Below, one piece after another: positions 19,605 through 30,076 of a DNA stretch of 62,589 bases (its first letter is position 1; the number at the start of each line of letters is the position of its first letter). Source of the DNA: Klebsormidium nitens (lineage: Eukaryota > Streptophyta > Klebsormidiophyceae > Klebsormidiales > Klebsormidiaceae); NCBI GenBank assembly GCA_000708835.1, contig DF237316.1, forward strand, positions 30,033 through 92,621, in the 5' to 3' direction. Position numbers and translations under genes: made by a program. The notes below the pieces were generated by a model, which saw only the letters and a list, made by a program, of their open reading frames with translations, made no database searches and was not told the DNA's origin.

Positions 19605-21111
19605 CTAACTACGTACATACACGGCGTCTGTGGGCATCGTGCCATAGCATGGGTCAAAAGCGGCCTTGACCACCTCCTTCCATACGCCTTTGCCATTCCT
19701 GCAATGGGATACACATGTTTAACGACTATCTTCTTGTATTCAATTTTTTTTGATCATATGGAAAAAGAAGGGCAGTGAACACCCATTATTGCTTTTGGAA
19801 CCGTAGGGCCTTTGACGTGCATTAGATCCATGAATTACTTTGCGCAGATTCCAAAACATTCTGAACGAGCTCGTCATGGCTCACCTCCGCCTCCGATGAG
19901 GAAGAAAACCTTCTCTTCGCGGATCATGTCGTTTGCGGCCGCATAGGCAAAAACGAGGCGTGCTGCTTTTCCTGCTGCGTCCTTCGTTGCCTCCTGCATA
20001 GGCCAAGAATATATGTTGGGCATATTGCTGAGCTTCTTGAACATGGAATAAGAGGATTTTAGAATCTGCAGCCAGCCAACTGTTCGTGGTTTCAAGCTTT
20101 TGCCCAAACTATTCTGTAATCCAAGTTCAGTAGATCATCTCTGGCTCCGTTGCCTCTGCTGTCGCCTCTTGCAAAAAGCCGGGGACCGAGAATACTTTGC
20201 GCGAAATCCTGAACATCTTGAACATACGTATGGCGAAGGCCAAGGCTATGAGACTCGGCAGACATTCAAGTGTTTATGATGTTTATGCTTTTGCTCAAAC
20301 TGTTATAGGATCCGAGGTCAGCCGTCCTACCTCCGACCCGTTGCGAGTGGCTTCCTCAGTTGCCTCCGGCCGTGGGTTTGCTTCGATCTCCATAACAACA
20401 TGTACTGCTGCCTCTGCTACCGCCACCTGGAAAAGCCGGGGACCGAGAATAGTTTGCGCGAATGCCTGAACACTCTAAACAGGACGAGGAAGGCTACTAG
20501 ACTCGGCACGTGCATCTGGATGTTTATGATGTTTATGCTTTTGCCCAAACTATTTTCAGATCCAAGGTCAATAGGTAGGCTGCCTCTGCTGCCGTCACCT
20601 TGGAAAGCCGGAAACTGAGATTACTTTGCGCGAATTCCTGAACACTCTGAACAGGACGAGGAAGGCTACTCGGCAACGCACCCGGATGTCTATGCTTTTG
20701 CCCAAACTATTCTGAGATTCTGAGATTCTTTTGCCACCTCCGAGTCTGCTGCCACCACCTGAAAAAAGCTGGAGACCGAGAAGAGTTTGCGCGAATTCTT
20801 GAACACTCTGAACAGGAAAGGAAGGCTACCAGACTGGGCACGCATCCAGATGTTTATTGATGTTCATGCTTTTGCCCAAATTATTCTGAGATCCAATGTC
20901 AATAGGTAGGTTGCCTCTGCTGCCCCCAGCTGGAAAAGCCGGAGACCGAGAAGAGTATGCGCAAATTTGTGAACACATTGAACAGGACGAGGAAGTCGAC
21001 TCGGCGTGCATCTAGATATTTATGATGTTTATGATTTTGTCAAAAGCATTTTGAGATTTAAGCTAAGTGGACATACCTCTGGATCTTCGCAAGTGGCTTC
21101 AACATCTGCCG

Positions 21112-21152
21112 CCCTAAGACCCTAAAACCCTAAAACCCTAAAAGCCTAAAAC
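21112..21152. repeat. Interstitial telomere-like repeat inside a repeat exon
   Basis: The run consists of CCCTAAGA, CCCTAAAA, CCCTAAAA, CCCTAAAA (slightly varied) and GCCTAAAA, an 8-bp unit matching the complement of TTTTAGGG. The homologous exon of locus C (26272-26280) reads straight through from CATCTGCCGCC to GGCCGTGG without it. The run therefore looks like an insertion of about 40 bases specific to locus B. Confidence 0.75.
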
Positions 21153-21589
21153 TGGCCGACCGTGGATTTGCTTTGATCTCCATGCCAGCCCGAGCTGCTG
21201 CCACTGCCGCCGCCCCCTGAAAAAGCCGGAGACCGAGATCACTTTGCGCCGAGTCATAAGGCGCCAGGATGTTCAAGATGTTTGAACTTTTGGCCAAACT
21301 ATTCTGAGATCCAAGGTACCGAGGTATAGTGCCTTTGCTGCCGCCATCCGGACAAGCCGGGAACTGAACAAGGACCTTGGCGCGGCATCTGGATGTCTAT
21401 GATGTTTAAGGTTTTGCCCAAACTATTCTGAGATCCGAGGTCAGTAGACCAGTGGACCTACCTCCGACCCGTTGCAAGTGGCTTCCACAGTTGGCTTCGG
21501 CCGTGGCTCTTGTTCGATCTCCAAACCAACATGTACAACTGCCTCTGCTGCCGCCTCCTAAAAGATGCCGGAGGCATCTCATGTCAACG

Positions 21590-21770
21590 TGGTCCCCCCT
21601 CTGGATGTTTCATGTCCTTCTTTTTTATATGATCAATTTTTTTATTAATAGAAAAAGAAAGACATTAAACATCCATAGTGCTATTGGAACTAGAGGCCAC
21701 TGACAGAACTCCGGTCCTATCCTTGGCTCCTGGAAATATTTTGTCCAAAAGCTTGGACACCTTGAACATT
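21590..21770. repeat. Foldback element inside locus B
   Basis: The arms GATGTTTCATGTCCTTCTTT and AAAGAAAGACATTAAACATC flank an AT-rich loop. The right outer arm TTTGTCCAAAAGCTT is present, but the left outer arm seen in locus A is missing here. Confidence 0.6.
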
Positions 21771-22751
21771 GAATGAGAGGTTTTTAGGCCTTGCAGGTAC
21801 CTTGATTGTGTTCATGCTTTTGCCCAAACTATTTTGGGATTCGAGGCCATAAACTGCACTGGCACGGATGTCTTTTGGACTTGTCTTCAGCTCCACACCA
21901 CCTCCTACTCCTGGAATGGGGGGAGATTGAGAAAAGGTTGCGCCAATTCATGAACACCTTGAACATGGAATGAAAGGTTTTATACTGTGCAGGCTTTTGT
22001 GATTGTGTTCGTGCTTTTTGCCTATATACCTACCTCTGGGTCGTCGCAAGTGGCTTCAACAGATGGCTCTTCTTCAAACACCTCCGGCTCTTGCGACATG
22101 TTGATGTTGCCCAGTTCTACTTCCATCTCTCTTGACGCATCCTGAAAAAGGGCCAGAGACCGAGAAAAGTTTGCGCCAAGTCATGAACACCTTGAACATG
22201 AGATGAGATGTTTTTAGACCCTGCAGGCTTTTGATTTGTGTTCATGCTTTTGCCCAAACTTTTTCTGAGATCAATAGCTATATACCTACATCTAGGTCGT
22301 TGACAGTGGCTTCCACATGTGGCGACCACATCAGCTCTTCTTCCATCTCCGTCGGCGGTTGCTCAAAGTTGTCCAGCCTCGTGTCCAGCTCCATACCACT
22401 CTCTCTTGCTGCCTCTGTCGCTGCCACCTGGAAAGATCCCAAGAAGAGTTTGCGTCAGTTTCTGAACATCTGAGCACTGGATGGAAGGTTTCTATTGCTG
22501 TGCATGCATCTTGTGGTGTTCAAGCTTTTGCCAAAACTGTTCTGCAAAGTGGTATGGTGACTCACCACTTTGCAGACGGGCTTTTGTCGCTTGCTTTTCT
22601 TGGGCAACCTCGCTTTCGTGCGCTTCGTGCTTTCGTTACTGAGCACTACTACAGCCTCCAAACTAAGGCTCATGCTGCTTACGTAGCCCGAAGAAGTTGG
22701 CGAGTAGAGACTTTCAGCTCCTACAGCCATTTTTGGACTGTGGTCTTCCAT

Positions 22752-23330
22752 CTCAAAAGGCGGGGTTTCAATGCTTAGAACCGATGTACAACCGTGTTGT
22801 GGAGGGAGCAATGCCGACTACCTTGTACCTATTTTTGCTTCCGCCACTTTTTTGAAGCGCTTGCTGAGCTTTTGCAGTCGTGTATCTTGTGCCGACCACT
22901 CCATAAGCTCTCTGTGAACCTCTTTGTCTTGCAGCTTTTAGGAAGACTTTGATTTGAACACTAATTGAAACCTTTGCACGATTTGAACACTAATTGAAAC
23001 CTTTGCACGAACGTTTGCGCACGATGGCCATCGACGGCCGTCGCTGCACGATTGGGAAAAGTTTTGGTCCAGACCTCAGTGAACGGTCTGAACATGCTCG
23101 ATCAGCCCTAAGTTAGCCTTGCCTAGTTCCCGCGTGGTTCCCTACGTTTTTCGACGGTGCGAATGCCTAAGTTCGGTGATGCGGGGGATGCGGAGGGATC
23201 CCGGGCCGCTATGGTCGCCAACAGGGTATGGTCAGAGCAGCTCATATTCCTGGCAAAGCATCCTATAGATAAGAAGCGTGGAAGTTTCCAACGCTCGTCA
23301 AAGGCTCATTTTGTGTCGGAGGCATGGTGA
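22752..23330. promoter_or_regulatory. 5' flank of locus B, duplicated with the gene
   Basis: About 22752-23130 is similar to 14189-14540 upstream of locus A. A short internal duplication is visible at 22947-23000, where TTTGAACACTAATTGAAACC occurs twice. From about 23130 to 23330 nothing recognisable is seen. Confidence 0.5.
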
Positions 23331-23334
23331 CCCT

Positions 23335-23480
23335 ACTTTCTTCAAGAAACATTGGGAATACAAACCCTAGAACAACATCTTAAGTACTGTGAGTTCCGGG
23401 AAGAAGTGGTAACCCTAGTTTCTTCAGGAAAAATTGGGAATACATACCCTAATAACATCCAAAGTACTGTGTTGTTTCTT
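23335..23480. repeat. Two ~65-bp direct repeats upstream of the WD40 gene
   Basis: The stretch TTTCTTCAAGAAACATTGGG to AAGTACTGTG (23337-23390) is repeated with small changes at 23420-23471. Both copies contain GGGAATACA and CCCTA, and both end AAGTACTGTG. They lie just before the probable start codon and may be in the 5' untranslated region. Confidence 0.6.
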
Positions 23481-23484
23481 AGCG

Positions 23485-24718
23485 ATGGAAGGAGCGGAAA
23501 CAGTGATGAGCCATATATCACAATTTGGAAAAGAGACAGTGCCCTGCGCCAAACAATTGTGTCATGCGATCCAGATGCTGCAGGCTGCATTGGAAGCTGC
23601 TAAACAGGACGACCGGGAATGCAGGGAAATAATTGCAACTGTGGTGTGTAGGGCACCCATCCTTGAGGCGCTCATGCTGGAAGGGCGGCACCATACCAAT
23701 GACCGCATCAATCAGGCGATGACGACTGCATTGGAGCTTTCCGTCCAAGCTGTGGATGAGGCATGCATGGCAGTTTACATGTGGTTGGCGAAGAGTAGCT
23801 TGGCACGGATCGGCGCAGCGCAGGGGTTCCAATCAAAACTAAGGAACGCTAGCAACTTCTTGCGGAATCGCATGGACGACATACAAGCCCTCCAGATGCA
23901 CATAGTTTACGCAAAGTCCAAAGAAGCAGTAGAGGAACTCAGGGGCATCCACAGTGACATTGCCGCAGCGGTGGATGAGTTGAGTCGGATCGGAGACCGC
24001 TCAGGGATGAATTTAATACAGACCCAAGCGATCGCAAGAGCTATGGTAGATCGTGCTGAGAAAGGGCAAAAGCTAAAGGGCCACACCGGTTCGGTCAGGG
24101 CCGTCGCGTNNNNNNNNNNNNNNNNNNNNNNNNNNNNNNNNNNNNNNNNNNNNNNNNNNNNNNNNNNNNNNNNNNNNNNNNNNNNNNNNNNNNNNNNNNN
24201 NNNNNNNNNNNNNNNNNNNNNNNNNNNNNNNNNNNNNNNNNNNNNNNNNNNNNNNNNNNNNNNNNNNNNNNNNNNNNNNNNNNNNNNNNNNNNNNNNNNN
24301 NNNNNNNNNNNNNNNNNNNNNNNNNNNNNNNNNNNNNNNNNNNNNNNNNNNNNNNNNNNNNNNNNNNNNNNNNNNNNNNNNNNNNNNNNNNNNNNNNNNN
24401 NNNNNNNNNNNNNNNNNNNNNNNNNNNNNNNNNNNNNNNNNNNNNNNNNNNNNNNNNNNNNNNNNNNNNNNNNNNNNNNNNNNNNNNNNNNNNNNNNNNN
24501 NNNNNNNNNNNNNNNNNNNNNNNNNNNNNNNNNNNNNNNNNNNNNNNNNNNNNNNNNNNNNNNNNNNNNNNNNNNNNNNNNNNNNNNNNNNNNNNNNNNN
24601 NNNNNNNNNNNNNNNNNNNNNNNNNNNNNNNNNNNNNNNNNNNNNNNNNNNNNNNNNNNNNNNNTGGGACAGGACGACAAGACTGCACTTAGTGCGGAAG
24701 TCGCAGAGTCAAAGTTAG
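23485..24718 (+). CDS. WD40-repeat protein with N-terminal helical bundle (interrupted by gap)
   Basis: The first ATG of the frame is at 23485. The first ~195 residues are all-helical in appearance, with regular hydrophobic spacing (CAKQLCHAIQMLQAALEAAK; FQSKLRNASNFLRNRMDDIQ), and resemble the four-helix bundles found before kinase, WD40 or NB-ARC domains (MLKL-NTD/HeLo-like). They are followed by LKGHTGSVRAVA, the start of a classical WD40 repeat, where the 555-N gap begins. After the gap, one of the frames starts with WDRTTRLHLV, the end of a WD40 blade, and stops at a TAG (24718) after SQSQS. The missing part is therefore a WD40 array, probably unassembled because of its tandem repeats. 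Frame continuity across the gap has no meaning because the N count is nominal. Function is unknown; helical-bundle/WD40 proteins are often signalling or cell-death receptors. Confidence 0.7.
24110..24664. other. Assembly gap (555 N)
   Basis: An uninterrupted run of N. It starts inside one WD40 blade and ends inside another, so it hides at least part of a tandem WD40 repeat array. Its length may be an estimate. Confidence 0.99.
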
Positions 24719-25384
24719 AGAAAACTACTCAATGGTATTACCTTCATCGTGAAAATAGTGTCGGGTGGGTAGTATGGTCCTAAATATGTAAACATAGTAA
24801 GAGTCGTTGGCTCCGGGGATCATAGGGCGCCTTCGCTCTCTTGAATGCAAAACGGGCTGCATATTCTCTTAATGGGTATACACTTTGCCAGTGGTAAGGC
24901 GTATGCATTGTCGTTTGGTGATGGTGTATGCACTCGCAATTGCAGTTGCGTTGGTACTTCCAGTTCATATGCGCATGCATATAGTGCCATTGGACCGTGT
25001 TCGGCTAAACTCAACCGGTGGCTAAGAGCCTTCTACAGATAGATTACACTTCATGTTGCACTGCCTGCTGCGTCCAGCAATTTTCTTGCATCCCGGTAAG
25101 GATGGGAGGGCGCAAGATCAGCAATATTTGCTTACATATCCGCAGCAGAAGTGCCACTTTATACAATCTGGTCTCCGGCTTTCATGTCTAGAATGAGATG
25201 GGTTGATCAACAACGTAATCGAATAGATATCTGTTCTGGACCTTGGGGGCTAGTATGAAACCGAGCACCTAACAGAACGCTTCTTACAAGCTCCTCATGT
25301 TGTAATCGCTTGTTGCGGTTCTCTGCCATTTTGTTTCTGCTATGAATGGGCCCTTTTGTTGGGTTGACTTGAAACGCACGGGAT
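24719..25384. other. No gene seen between the WD40 gene and locus C
   Basis: Short frames only. The stretch after 25200 may be the degenerate remainder of locus C, but no domain similarity remains. Confidence 0.5.
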
Positions 25385-25439
25385 GAAAGCGGCAAGCTGC
25401 TGCGACGCATTTGTCTACAGCTGGCTCCGTTCGTGCCTC

Positions 25440-28069
25440 CATTGCCTCTACTGTCGCGTCCTGGAAATGCCGGAGACCGAGAATAGTTTGCGCAGATTCT
25501 TAAACACGCTGAATTAAAACATAGATTCGGATGCCACGGCAGGAACTCTACAGGCATCTTGATGGTGTTCACGTTTCTGTCCAAACTAGCCGAGAATCAG
25601 ACTCGGAGACCTACCTCCGGATCGTGTGGAGTGACTTTTTCAGATGGCGACGGGCTCGGCGATTGCTTCATTTTCCTCCTGCTTTTGCGGCATTGTGTCG
25701 AGACTAGCATCTGTTGCCTCTGTCGCCACCACCTGCAAAAGCCGGAGACCTAGAGAAATATCGGCGAATTCCTGAACATACATACAACGACCAAGGCTAC
25801 CAGACTCGGCAAGTACATCTGGATGTTTATGAAGTTCAAGCTTTTGCCCAAACTATTATGGGATCCTAGACCTACCCCGTTGCAAATGGCTTCCACAAGA
25901 TCCAGGCCTCCGGCCAAAACAATTCTCGCCTCGAATCCCACGAAGACCTACTTTCGAGCTGTGGCAAGTGGCTTCCTCAGATGGCGTACGCCTCTGCTCT
26001 TGTCCAATCTCTTATGGCTCTTGCGGCGTGGTGCCCAACCGTGTCTCGAATTCCAGACTACTGGCCTCTGTTGCCTCTGCTGCCGCCTCCTGGACAAGCC
26101 GGAGACCGAGGTTAGTTTGCGCAAATCCATGAACACCTTGAACAGGACGAGAAAGGCGACTCGGCGTGCATCTAGATGTTTATGATGTTTATGCTTTTGC
26201 CAAAACTATTTGAGATCCAAGCTCAGTAGAGAGACCTCTGGATCATTGCAAGTGGCTTCAACATCTGCCGCCGGCCGTGGCTCTTGATCGAACTCCACAC
26301 CAGCATGAGTTGCTGCCACTGCCGCCGCCCCTTGAAAAAGCCGGAGACCGAGATCACTTTGCGCCGAGTCATAAGGCGCCAGGATGTTCAAGATGTTTGA
26401 ACTTTTGGCTAAACTATTCTGAGATCCAAGGTACCGAGGTATAGTGCCTTTGCTGCCGCCATCCAGACAAGCCGGGAACTGAACAAGGACCTTGGCGCGG
26501 CATCTGGATGTCTATGATGTTTAAGGTTTTGCCCAAACTATTCTGAGATCCGAGGTCAGTAGACCAGTGGACCTACCTCCGACCCGTTGCAAGTGGCTTC
26601 CACAGTTGGCTTCGGCCGTGGCTCTTGTTCGATCTCCAAACCAACATGTACAACTGCCTCTGCTGCCGCCTCCTAAAAGATGCCGGAGGCCGAGAAAGGT
26701 TTGCGCAAATCCATAAACACTATAATGCTATTAGACTCGGCAACGAATCGGACTGTTTATGATGTTTATGCTTTTGCCCACAGTATTCTGAGATTCGAGA
26801 TCAGCCGACCTACCTGCCGGCCCGTCACGGGTGATTTCAGCATCCACCTCCAGCCGTGGCACTCGTTTCACACTTTCGCACCAACTGGCAACAGTGGGAT
26901 GCGGTTTCTCACAGCGACGCGTGTTCAGGATGTTTGGAGTTTTGGACAAACTATTTTCAGGAGCGAAGGAGAAGGGGGCCCGTCGATGGGTTCTGTCAAC
27001 GGGGTGCCCCTTCTCGATGTTTAATGTCCTTCATTTTAATATGATCAATTTTCTTATTAATAGAAAAAGAAAGACGTTAAAAATCCATAGTGCTATTGGA
27101 ACTAGAGTGGCATTGACAGAACTCCGGTCCTCTCATTGGCTCTTGAGAATAGTTTGTCCAAAAGCTTAAACACCTTGAACATGATATCGAGAGGGTTTTG
27201 ACGCTGCAGGCATCTTAATTGTGTTCAAGCTCTTGCCCAAAGTCTTTGTGGGTTCCAGAGTCAAAACCTACCTCCGAGTTGCAAACGGCTTCCACAGTCC
27301 CCGGCTCTTGCGGCATGGTGCCTACTGCCGCTGCCTCCTGGATCAGCCAGAGACCGAGATTAGTTTGCGCAAATTCATAAACATCCTGAACATGGGGCCT
27401 CGGCGGCTGCAAGACTTGGTGGGCCAATAGGTGGACCAAGCAAGTGGGTCTGGCAGGTGGGAACATCGATGATGTTCATGCTTTTGCCCAAACTGTTTCT
27501 GGGATTTTGAATCTTATACCTACCTCTGGATCGTCGCAGGTGGCTTCATCAGATGGCTCCAGCCGTGGCTCCTGTTCCATCTCCTCTAGCCCTTGCGACA
27601 CGTTGCCCTTGTGACACGTCTCCGGCTCTACTGCCATCTTTCTCGACGCACCCTGGAAAAGGACCAGAGACCAAGAAAAGTTTGCGCCAATTCATAAACA
27701 CATTGAACACGAGATGAGATGCTTTTAAACTCTGCAGGGTTCTTGATTGTGTTCATGCCTAAACGTTTCTGGGATCAAGAGCCGTATACCTACCTCTAGA
27801 TCGTCGCCAGTGGCTTCCACATGTGGCGACCGCATCGGCTCTTCTTCCATCTCCATCGGCGGTTGCTCAAAGTTGTCCAGCCTCGTGGCCAGCTCTATAC
27901 CACTCTCTCTTGCGCCATCTCAGGTCTTTGCCATCTGAAAAATCCCAAGAATAGTTTGTGCCAGTCCCTGAACATCTGAACACTGAATGGAAAGGTTTTA
28001 CTACTATGCATGCATCTTGGCGGTGTTCAAGGTTTTGCCGAAAGTTTCTGAAAGTGGTGGTGAACTCAC
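25440..28069 (-). repeat. Array of repeat exons and introner-like introns, locus C
   Basis: The array has the same organisation as in loci A and B. Intron elements with AATAGTTTG/CAAACTATT ends are clear near 25485-25590, 25760-25860, 26115-26215, 26525-26560 and 27360-27495. A foldback element of the locus A type lies at about 26925-27180. Confidence 0.7.
26310..26690. repeat. Segment nearly identical to 21195-21575 of locus B
   Basis: By eye the ~380 bases differ at only a few positions, although the sequence on either side has diverged clearly. The shared part covers two intron elements and one complete repeat exon. Recent gene conversion or a recent local duplication between loci B and C is the simplest explanation. 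Confidence 0.75.
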
Positions 28070-28231
28070 CACTTTGCAGACGGGTTTTTGTCGCTTGCTT
28101 TTCTTGGGCAACCTCGCTTTCGTGCGCTTTTTGCTCTCGACAGCGAGCACAACAGCCTCTAAGCTAGTGGTCATGCTACTCGCGTATTTGGGAGAAGTTG
28201 GCGAATAGACTTTCTTAGCTCCTGGAGCCAT

Positions 28232-29429
28232 TTCTGGACTGTGATTTCCATCTCAAAAAGGCGGGGTTTCAATGCTTAGAACCGATGAGCGATGCCGAAC
28301 TAGCTTGCGTCTGTTTTTGCTTCCGCCACAGTTTTGAAGCGTTTGCTAAGCTTGTAGTCTGGCATCTTGTGTGCCACCTTACGGCGCAGAACTGTGCTAG
28401 TCAGCAAGTATGATGATGAGTCGACTTTAGACGTCCAGAAAGGGTTCTGCACGAACGCTGTCGCCGGTGCAGCGCGACGGCGCCGAAAAAGCTTTGGTCA
28501 GAACCTTGAACATCTTGAACACACAGCCGAGTTGCCGGCCTTACCCCGGCAATGTACTCGGGGCGAACCGTTTTCGACGTGATGCGGCCGAGTATCGGGC
28601 CGGGGGGGGACACGCGGCGGCCATCGCGCGGCTGGTTTTTGTGGTGAACTTCATTTGGTTTGCTGGCATATGCTGCGCGGTATGCAGGACAAAGTGCAGG
28701 TTAGCAGACTACAGCCGTCGATATCCTGGTTTGAGTTTTGACGGCCAAATTAAGCCATCTCCGCGGATACCATCGGATGTGATCGGATGGTTGTACAATG
28801 ATGTAATCGCTGCTAAATAGAGCGGAGAACCCGGACCGGCCGCAACGGCGCCACAACGGTACCGTACCGACTCGGACTGGCGGAGCTAGGTACCACGGAC
28901 GCAGGACGGACCGGCCCATGGACATTCTTGGATCTCAGGGGCAATCTGTGTGCAAATTTGGCCGTGGAAACGCGTTTACCGGGGAAATGTGAATAAGCTG
29001 CGAAAAAGGGCCGACTCGGATCGACTTCGCAGCTTCGGAAGCGGCTGATTCCCGAGCGCCAAAGAAGTAGAAAATGAGACGAACCGGGCCAAAATAGGGT
29101 TGAATTATGGCCGGTTATTGACCCGGGGACTACTTTTGTATGATTTGGGAACTCGGCCTCGGCCGCATTTTGTACGTCACCCTTCGCTTCAAGTTCTTGT
29201 GCTTCAACAGTACAATGTACTGCTCGCTTGCACCTTGCTTCTGCCTAGGAATGGCGGGGGAATGGCGCTTCTTTAGCTAATACATGGTAACCTGAGGATA
29301 CCTTAGGTTGTTGCAGTTTTAACATGGCCTTAGGGTTTTTGAACACTAAATAGATCTCAGGGAGATCTCAAAATCCACTGGACTCTGGTTGTAGCTGTAC
29401 AGAGGTGGTGTTGTAAACGACTTGAAAAC
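28232..29429. other. 5' flank of locus C and intergenic DNA
   Basis: The first ~290 bases keep partial similarity to the flanks of loci A and B, including AAAGCTTTGGTCAGAACC near 28486. The remainder has no supportable gene, although GC-rich and repeat-like stretches occur near 28560-28900. Confidence 0.45.
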
Positions 29430-29483
29430 ATGGTGGTGGTGCGCAGCAAGAAGGGCATGGCCTCCAGGCTGTCCATCGAGCAG
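29430..29483 (+). CDS. Possible short first exon (18 codons)
   Basis: An ATG is followed by a basic peptide (MVVVRSKKGMASRLSIEQ) and then a strong donor (CAG|GTGAGT). No downstream exon in compatible phase was found: the obvious acceptor at 29816 leads straight into a stop. It could belong to an alternative transcript of the glycosyltransferase gene downstream, or to nothing. Confidence 0.2.
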
Positions 29484-30076
29484 GTGAGTGAACAGTAGCG
29501 ACTTGCAACCTTCCGGTAGCTGTGGCTAATCGATCTGTTCTGCTAAGTTGGTAAGGTTGGTGGGCCATGTTAAACGGGTGCTAAGCTGTGGCGGCGTGGC
29601 GCACTGCATCAGCTCATCAGTTGCAAGCTGCCGAAGCATGTCTGCAATGTCTAGGAGAGAGGTTAAGGACAGAGGGTTTCAGTGGGCAATTGAATCCTGT
29701 CGGAAGTCCATGTCTGTTTGATGTGTCCGACGTGACATGTGCCTAGTCTGCGTTGTGCCCAGTCTGTTCATCTGTTTCGCCTTTCAAGGTTTCAACAGTT
29801 TTTCTTCCTTGGTTTGCAGATCTGAGCGGATTTGTAGGCCCTTACACAGTGCTTTCTTTTGAAGAAGGGGGCTGATTGCTGTGGCGATATGAGTGCCACA
29901 TTTTATTCGCTGGTATGTCCACTAACCTGCAATGAAGCAGGCAAGCAGGGACCCATTTCAGATTACCAGTCCCCCCAAACCCCCAGATCCTTGTTGCCCT
30001 TTTACAGACGGATATTACATTGACTTGTATCACTGAGGTTGTGAGCGTCTTTGCTAAATCTGCGAGGTGAAGTAAA

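Larger units (their letters stand above)
19994..22565 (-). repeat. Array of repeat exons and introner-like introns, locus B
   Basis: At least eight repeat exons, some badly diverged, alternate with introns carrying the same AATAGTTTG/CAAACTATT inverted ends as in locus A. Clear element copies lie near 20205-20305, 20450-20550, 20625-20712, 20785-20885 and 20955-21050. Repeat-exon similarity is best near 20330-20430, 21475-21560 and 22045-22140. Several exons near 20570-20600, 20740-20760 and 20905-20935 are reduced to little more than the acceptor side. Confidence 0.7.
19605..22751 (-). pseudogene. Primase-helicase relative with most of the enzyme deleted (locus B)
   Basis: The first exon is 22751-22566 (62 codons, MEDHSP... 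ending KPVCKV). A repeat-exon array like that of locus A follows. The last two exons are 19993-19885 and 19698-19605. Exon 19993-19885 starts like a repeat exon (EATKDAAGKAA) and runs directly, in frame, into the end of the D5-type domain (FAYAAANDMIREEKVFFLIG). The final exon holds Walker A (NGKG) and then joins GTMPTDAV directly to the C-terminal YVRS and TAG. In locus A these two points are about 740 bases apart. Both junctions keep the frame, so the locus could encode a miniature protein, or be a decayed copy. The intron in the Walker A region shows the same off-by-one splice phase as in locus A. Confidence 0.7.
25385..28231 (-). pseudogene. Truncated primase-helicase relative with repeat-exon N-terminus (locus C)
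   Basis: The first exon is recognisable at 28231-28070 (ending KRQKPVCKV and donor GTGAGT). A one-base deletion relative to loci A and B puts the original first ATG (about 28248) out of frame, leaving an internal ATG at 28231. Repeat exons with introner-like introns follow, with good copies near 27815-27900, 27510-27640, 27275-27345 and 26570-26675. The last recognisable exon is near 25460-25385 and begins like the primase exon of locus A (TEPAVDKCVAAA). Similarity then fades, and no primase motif, D5-type domain or helicase motif is present. This is a 5' fragment of the same gene, almost certainly not a functional enzyme. Confidence 0.7.
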
